Part shown: piece by piece, positions 7,068-9,913 of the stretch | Position numbering within the stretch: the stretch's first letter is position 1 | Layout of the letters: every line of letters begins with the position of its first letter | Origin: Chloroflexota bacterium | GTDB lineage: Bacteria; Chloroflexota; UBA6077; JACCZL01 | Direction of reading: 5' to 3' | Assembly: GCA_013695975.1 (NCBI GenBank) | Contig: JACCZL010000831.1 | Location: forward strand, 1 to 9,913 | Length of the DNA stretch: 9,913 nucleotides | Notes under the pieces: generated by a model | What the model was told of the DNA's origin: nothing | The model's database searches: none | The model's input: only the letters and a program-made list of their open reading frames with translations | Position numbers and translations under genes: made by a program

Positions 7068-7098
7068 TTGACAACGGGCTCAGGCCCGTCTCTACAAT
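7068..7098 (+). promoter_or_regulatory. Strong promoter with 19-bp spacer and internal dyad
   Basis: TTGACA (7068-7073) is a perfect -35 and TACAAT (7093-7098) is a 5-of-6 -10, with a long 19-bp spacer. Inside the spacer is a perfect inverted repeat, ACGGGC-TCAG-GCCCGT (7074-7089). A 19-20 bp spacer with a dyad operator between the boxes is the hallmark of promoters activated by MerR-family regulators, which realign the two boxes. No MerR-type gene is in the window, so this is an inference from layout only. Transcription would start near 7105 and run into the small membrane ORF. Confidence 0.6.
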
Positions 7099-7117
7099 GG
7101 TGAGGATGCCGAAGTCC

Positions 7118-7135
7118 GAGAGCCAGCCGGCTCTC
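7118..7135 (+). repeat. Leader hairpin next to ribosome binding site
   Basis: GAGAGCC (7118-7124) and GGCTCTC (7129-7135) are perfect reverse complements around a 4-nt loop (AGCC). The hairpin lies in the predicted leader RNA, starting about 13 nt after the expected transcription start and ending 2 nt before the AAGGAG ribosome site (7138-7143). It could protect the 5' end or tune translation of the downstream ORF. There is no T-run, so it is not a standard terminator. Confidence 0.55.
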
Positions 7136-7151
7136 CCAAGGAGCGTGACCC

Positions 7152-7253
7152 GTGATCGTCAGCGAGGGCATGGAGCTCATCATCGTCCTTGCCGTGATTC
7201 TGGTCAATCTGGCCGCCCTGCTGATCATCCAGCGCTGGTCTGGTCTTACCTGA
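7152..7253 (+). CDS. 33-residue single-span membrane microprotein (hypothetical)
   Basis: A tiny ORF starting at GTG 7152 with an excellent ribosome site, AAGGAG (7138-7143), 8 nt upstream. The product has a short N-terminus (VIVSEGM), one hydrophobic helix over residues 9-26 (LIIVLAVILVNLAALLII) with a central Asn19, and a short tail QRWSGLT with Arg28 suggesting a cytoplasmic C-terminus. An internal ATG at 7170 would give 27 residues. I recognise no family. Promoter, leader hairpin, ribosome site and hydrophobic helix all line up on the same strand in a gap that otherwise holds no gene, which is why I call it. It ends 43 bp before the convergent comEC stop. A role such as a small regulator or partner of a membrane protein would be a guess. 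Confidence 0.55.
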   Translation: MIVSEGMELIIVLAVILVNLAALLIIQRWSGLT

Positions 7254-7296
7254 TCCCGGCGTCGCCCGGGACTTCGAGACTACCGCGCGCCGTCGC

Positions 7297-9597
7297 CTAC
7301 GGTTCCTCCGAGCCGTCGACGGACATGGGTGGGGCGACGGGACACTGTGTCCCGCCCGGACAGCGCGCGGTGCGCAAGTTGACGCCGGCCCCGTCCGCCA
7401 CAACCTCGACATCGCCGTACGTTCGCTGATCCAGGAGCAGCGCCGTCCCAACCTCACGCGGCACCAGCCGCGGGGGCGTCTCGGGAATGACTGCGAGCCA
7501 GGGCACCTTCGGCGCGGCTCGGAGCCAGCCTTCGGATCCCGCTGGCAACCGAAGCACCACCCGACGATCGGCGGCAGCCGCCTCGCGCCAGTGCCCACTG
7601 GGCGGACCAGCGCTCGGCAGCCACACCGCGACATCGCCCACAATCACCTGCACGTCGACCGCCGGTACGTCGTCGTAGACGCGGACGTCGACGATCTCGA
7701 CCCGAACGCCGCCGCCCAGGTCGATCACCTGCCCCGCCTCGAGCGCAGGCGCGCCTGGAGTGTCTCCGCCTCCACGCCGCGAGGACGCCGACTGGCCCAG
7801 CGCCCCATCCGTCGACGAGACGCCCAACACGAGCTGGGCGGGATACTTGCGAAGCGTCTCGGCAAGGGCCACGCGCTGCAAATCGGTAGGGCGGGTAGCC
7901 ACCACCAGGTGGAGTCCGCGTTCCCAGAGGGCGAGCCGCTCGGCGACTGAGGCGGTAAGCTGGGACGGGCTCGCGGCGCCGCCGAGCAGGACGGTCCGTC
8001 CCGACGGCGCTCGGACGAACGCCGCTGGCTCGCCCACGTCCAGCACCGAGACGATCGCGGTGTGGCCCGAGGGAGCCGCCAGGACGGCCGTCGCCGGTAC
8101 GAGCGCCACGGCGACTCCCAGGCCGACCCGAAGGGTCGGGCGATATCCGATGACCGTGCGCACGTCCCCCGAGCCAGCGGCGGCCCAGAGCGCTAGCATC
8201 CCGTACCAGGCGAGCGCGAACCAGCTCGGGGGCCGACCGGTGTAAAGGACCGCGCTCGGCAAGCTCGCGCTCCACTCGATCGCGACGAGCAGCCAGCTCA
8301 CCAGTCCCCAGGTGGTCCAGGCCAACAGCTCGCCGACGCCCGGCAACGGCGCAAGCGCGGCCAGCAGCCCGCCGAACAGCATGACCAACGGGAGGGCGGG
8401 ATTCACGAGCACGTTGGCGATGGGGGTCACCAGCGAGAGGGTATGGAACGTTCCGAGGATGATTGGGAGCGCCGCGAGCTGCGCGGCGATCGTCGCGGCG
8501 AGTGGCTCACGCAGGGATCGCGGCAAGGCGAGCAGCCGCTCGGCGAGCGGGCCGGCCAGGAGGATCAAGCCGGCCGTCGCGGCGACCGAAAGCTGGAACC
8601 CGACATCGAGCAGGAGCCGAGGATCCCATCCGACCATCACCGCCCCCGTCATGGTCAGGGTGGTAATCGGATCGGGTAACCGCCCGACCGCCTGCGCCAG
8701 GAAGGCCAACGACACCATCAGGGCGGCGCGGATGCCGGATGGCGGGGCGCCGACCAGGAGCGTGTAGGCCCACACGGTCAGCAGCATCGGGGCCAGCGCC
8801 CAGGGCCGCCCGATCAGGCGAATGACGATGTAGCCCAGTGTGCCGGCCACCACCAGGACGTTGAAGCCCGAGACGGCGACGATGTGGCTGGTGCCCGTCG
8901 CGACGAGGGCAGATCGTAGCTCGGGCGGCGTGCTGGATCGCGCCCCCAGCACGATCCCAGCCGCGAGCGAAGCGTGGGGCTCCGGCAGCGACGAGCGCAG
9001 TGCCCCTTCCAGGGTGCTCCGTAGCCGCCCCAGTAGCACCCACGCGCCAGCCTGCCCCTTCTCGCGCAGCCGCACGCTCGCGAAGTCGATCACGTGGCTG
9101 ATCCCGCGCCGGGCGAGCAGCTCAGCTTCAGGATAGCCAGGGCGCGAGCGCGGCGCGGCCAGCCGCCCACGGACAGCCACCAGGTCGCCGTACTCGACGT
9201 CCGCTCCCACCGCCCAGACCAGCACTGACGCCCGTGAGCTCGCCTCGATGTCGCGGCCCGGCCCCGGCCATTCGACTCGGCTGACGATCATCGGAAAGGC
9301 CACCCGAGAGCCCTGGAGCGTCGGTGCGTCTGCCACCCGACCAACAAGGCTCACCTCACCGCTCAGGCCGGCCAGCGGGTCTGGCGGCCCATCGCTCCAG
9401 ACGACGCGGGCGTGCGCCAGTCCGAACAATCCGGTGGCCAGTGCGAGCGCCACGAGACGCGCGTTCCCCGAGCCAGCGATCCAGCCCGCGACCAGCGCGG
9501 CCCCACCGAGCAGCGGCGCCGCCCAGCCTGTGTCGACTGGCAGTAGCCCGGCTGCGACGCCAGCGATCCAGGCCAGCGCCAAAACCAGGCCGGTCAC
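7297..9597 (-). CDS. comEC: ComEC/Rec2 DNA-uptake channel protein with degenerate C-terminal domain
   Basis: A 766-residue polytopic inner-membrane protein of the ComEC/Rec2 family, which moves single-stranded DNA into the cytoplasm during transformation. N-terminal membrane helices (about 1-60) are followed by the OB-like DUF4131 region (about 75-175; VSLVGRV, GDLVAVRGRL, YPEAELLARRGI). The competence channel domain spans about 205-470 and includes HIVAVSGFNVLVVAG (238-252), GAPPSGIRAALM (283-294) and LLLDVGFQLSVAATAGL (328-344). Residues 510-745 keep the outline of the metallo-beta-lactamase-like domain (SVLDVGEPAAFV at 517-528). However, the DGG is LGG, the TH-x-D-x-DH motif is TRPTDLQRV (568-576), and no HHGS is seen. 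The GTG start overlaps the TGA of a comEA-like tail (GTGA) and has no good ribosome site of its own, so translation was probably coupled. Confidence 0.93.
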   Translation of the reverse strand: MTGLVLALAWIAGVAAGLLPVDTGWAAPLLGGAALVAGWIAGSGNARLVALALATGLFGLAHARVVWSDGPPDPLAGLSGEVSLVGRVADAPTLQGSRVAFPMIVSRVEWPGPGRDIEASSRASVLVWAVGADVEYGDLVAVRGRLAAPRSRPGYPEAELLARRGISHVIDFASVRLREKGQAGAWVLLGRLRSTLEGALRSSLPEPHASLAAGIVLGARSSTPPELRSALVATGTSHIVAVSGFNVLVVAGTLGYIVIRLIGRPWALAPMLLTVWAYTLLVGAPPSGIRAALMVSLAFLAQAVGRLPDPITTLTMTGAVMVGWDPRLLLDVGFQLSVAATAGLILLAGPLAERLLALPRSLREPLAATIAAQLAALPIILGTFHTLSLVTPIANVLVNPALPLVMLFGGLLAALAPLPGVGELLAWTTWGLVSWLLVAIEWSASLPSAVLYTGRPPSWFALAWYGMLALWAAAGSGDVRTVIGYRPTLRVGLGVAVALVPATAVLAAPSGHTAIVSVLDVGEPAAFVRAPSGRTVLLGGAASPSQLTASVAERLALWERGLHLVVATRPTDLQRVALAETLRKYPAQLVLGVSSTDGALGQSASSRRGGGDTPGAPALEAGQVIDLGGGVRVEIVDVRVYDDVPAVDVQVIVGDVAVWLPSAGPPSGHWREAAAADRRVVLRLPAGSEGWLRAAPKVPWLAVIPETPPRLVPREVGTALLLDQRTYGDVEVVADGAGVNLRTARCPGGTQCPVAPPMSVDGSEEP
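7338..7354. repeat. 17-bp perfect palindrome inside the comEC 3' end
   Basis: CGGGACAC-T-GTGTCCCG has 8-bp perfect arms around one central base, within the last 20 codons of comEC (the PGGTQCPV region). It could be a protein-binding site or an RNA hairpin near the end of the transcript. It may also be a product of codon choice. It shares the GGGACAC core with the repeats in the bactofilin promoter spacer, but two short matches are weak evidence of a common regulator. Confidence 0.45.
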
Positions 9598-9665
9598 ACC
9601 GTTACCAGCTCGCGGATCCGCTCGAACGTCGGCGCGTTGACCAGCTTGGCCTCAACTAACGGCGG
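9594..9665 (-). pseudogene. comEA: Truncated comEA (C-terminal tail only)
   Basis: Reading into comEC, the frame encodes LVEAKLVNAPTFERIRELVTV and then stops with TGA overlapping the comEC GTG. This matches the last residues of ComEA-type helix-hairpin-helix DNA-binding proteins, which commonly end in a phrase like LERIRPLVTV and lie just before comEC. Going upstream, only two further codons precede an in-frame TAG (9666-9668). None of the three minus frames beyond it shows the helix-hairpin-helix motif (NTA-x-x-x-L-x-x-LPGIG), the linker or the membrane anchor. So the gene's 5' part has been removed or replaced at about 9657-9662. An assembly join is an alternative to a real rearrangement. 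The identification rests on a short tail plus gene order. Confidence 0.55.
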
Positions 9666-9684
9666 CTATACGCTGTGGCGGCTA
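9661..9684. repeat. Short direct repeat at the comEA breakpoint
   Basis: GGCGGCTA occurs at 9661-9668 and again at 9677-9684, 16 bp apart. CTAACG flanks the pair on both sides (9656-9661 and 9682-9687). The repeat starts exactly where similarity to ComEA ends, so it may mark a recombination or insertion junction. The repeat is short and could be chance. Confidence 0.4.
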
Positions 9685-9760
9685 ACGAGGAGTGAGCGGG
9701 AAAAGGTGTTCAGTTATCTGCTCTATGCGAACCTCCCATCCAAGCTGTAGGTGTACCAGC

Positions 9761-9786
9761 CCCGGGCCGTACCCGCGGTGCCCGGG
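9761..9786 (-). repeat. Inverted repeat after the ribbon-helix-helix gene
   Basis: CCCGGGC (9761-9767) and GCCCGGG (9780-9786) form a 7-bp perfect stem with a 12-nt loop. On the minus strand it follows the stop codon of the ribbon-helix-helix gene by 4 nt. It could be a transcript-ending or mRNA-stabilising hairpin, but no T-run follows. The stretch 9685-9760 between it and the comEA remnant shows no recognisable gene. Confidence 0.35.
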
Positions 9787-9790
9787 CGCC

Positions 9791-9913
9791 TCATTGCTCC
9801 GCTTGGTTCGGCTTCCGCCTGTGCTCGGCGCGCCTGAGACCCTGGCGCAGCATGTAGACGAGCTGCTGATTGAGGCTGCGGCCCTCACGGCGCGCCAGCT
9901 CTACGAGCCGCTC
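9791..9913 (-). CDS. Ribbon-helix-helix (Arc/FitA-type) DNA-binding protein, 5' partial
   Basis: The last 40 codons of a gene whose start lies beyond the window. The frame reads ERLVELARREGRSLNQQLVY followed by MLRQGLRRAEHRRK. This is the helix-turn-helix half of an Arc-type ribbon-helix-helix domain: the GRSLNQ-x-L turn and second helix are typical of small antitoxins (FitA/VapB-like) and plasmid repressors. The N-terminal beta-strand (usually T-x-R-x-P) would be encoded off the edge. Such antitoxins usually precede a PIN-domain toxin. Here an ATGA overlap offers only a 23-codon frame ending in TAG, so no toxin is present downstream. It may be a solitary regulator or the remnant of a toxin-antitoxin pair. 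It lies on the far side of the comEA breakpoint and may be foreign DNA. Confidence 0.6.
   Translation of the reverse strand, partial: ERLVELARREGRSLNQQLVYMLRQGLRRAEHRRKPNQAEQ

Noticed and set aside
7097..7429. 110-codon plus-strand frame (MVRMPKSESQ...)
   Set aside because: It lacks a ribosome site, runs through the microprotein in another frame and into antisense comEC, and shows no family resemblance.
9769..9791. ATGA-coupled 23-codon frame after the ribbon-helix-helix gene as a PIN toxin start
   Set aside because: It begins MRRPGTAGTARGW and hits TAG after 23 codons, with none of the N-terminal acidic residues of PIN toxins.
9682..9888. 68-codon minus-strand frame near the window end
   Set aside because: It overlaps the recognisable ribbon-helix-helix frame in a different phase and has no motif; probably a shadow.
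9692..9913. Plus-strand open frame running off the window end
   Set aside because: It is antisense to the ribbon-helix-helix coding frame, Arg/Cys/Pro-rich in its first half, with no spaced ribosome site.

Overview
The window is high-GC bacterial chromosomal DNA. It uses many GTG and TTG starts, has tightly packed or overlapping genes, and shows long spurious antisense frames typical of high GC. The gene content (a bactofilin, ComEC behind a ComEA-type tail, a CoxM-type flavoprotein, a Pro/Thr-rich lipoprotein with an Ig-like domain) fits an aerobic soil or thermophilic Chloroflexota lineage such as Thermomicrobia or relatives. That placement is inference from gene content, not from a marker gene.

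Left third, minus strand, read right to left: an RmlC-like cupin sugar epimerase (2527-3195), an extended-SDR NAD-dependent sugar-nucleotide epimerase (1613-2530) coupled to it by a GTGA stop/start overlap, and glycerol kinase (33-1547). Bases 1-32 hold nothing recognisable. The first two probably build a nucleotide sugar. glpK may be co-transcribed or use a weak promoter of its own.

Middle: a plus-strand lipoprotein (3341-4036) has a good sigma70-type promoter and an 11-bp leader hairpin. It converges on a solitary FAD subunit of a molybdenum hydroxylase (4033-4917, minus), and the two stop codons overlap. Divergent from that is a glucarate-dehydratase-like enolase-superfamily gene (5043-6221, plus), then a bactofilin (6329-7042, plus) with its own promoter.

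A compact unit follows at 7068-7253. A consensus -35 (TTGACA) and a near-consensus -10 (TACAAT) are 19 bp apart, with a perfect dyad inside the spacer. A leader hairpin abuts a strong ribosome binding site, and the unit ends in a 33-residue, essentially single-helix membrane microprotein. It is the best candidate here for something undescribed.

Right third, minus strand: ComEC (7297-9597), the DNA-uptake channel, whose C-terminal metallo-beta-lactamase-like domain has lost the recognisable metal-binding motifs. Its GTG start overlaps the TGA of a ComEA-like C-terminal tail of only 21 residues. The rest of comEA is missing, and unrelated sequence with a short direct repeat begins exactly there. 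The window ends inside a ribbon-helix-helix (Arc/FitA-type) DNA-binding protein gene. I see no rRNA, tRNA, CRISPR array or intact insertion sequence, and no obvious large new system.
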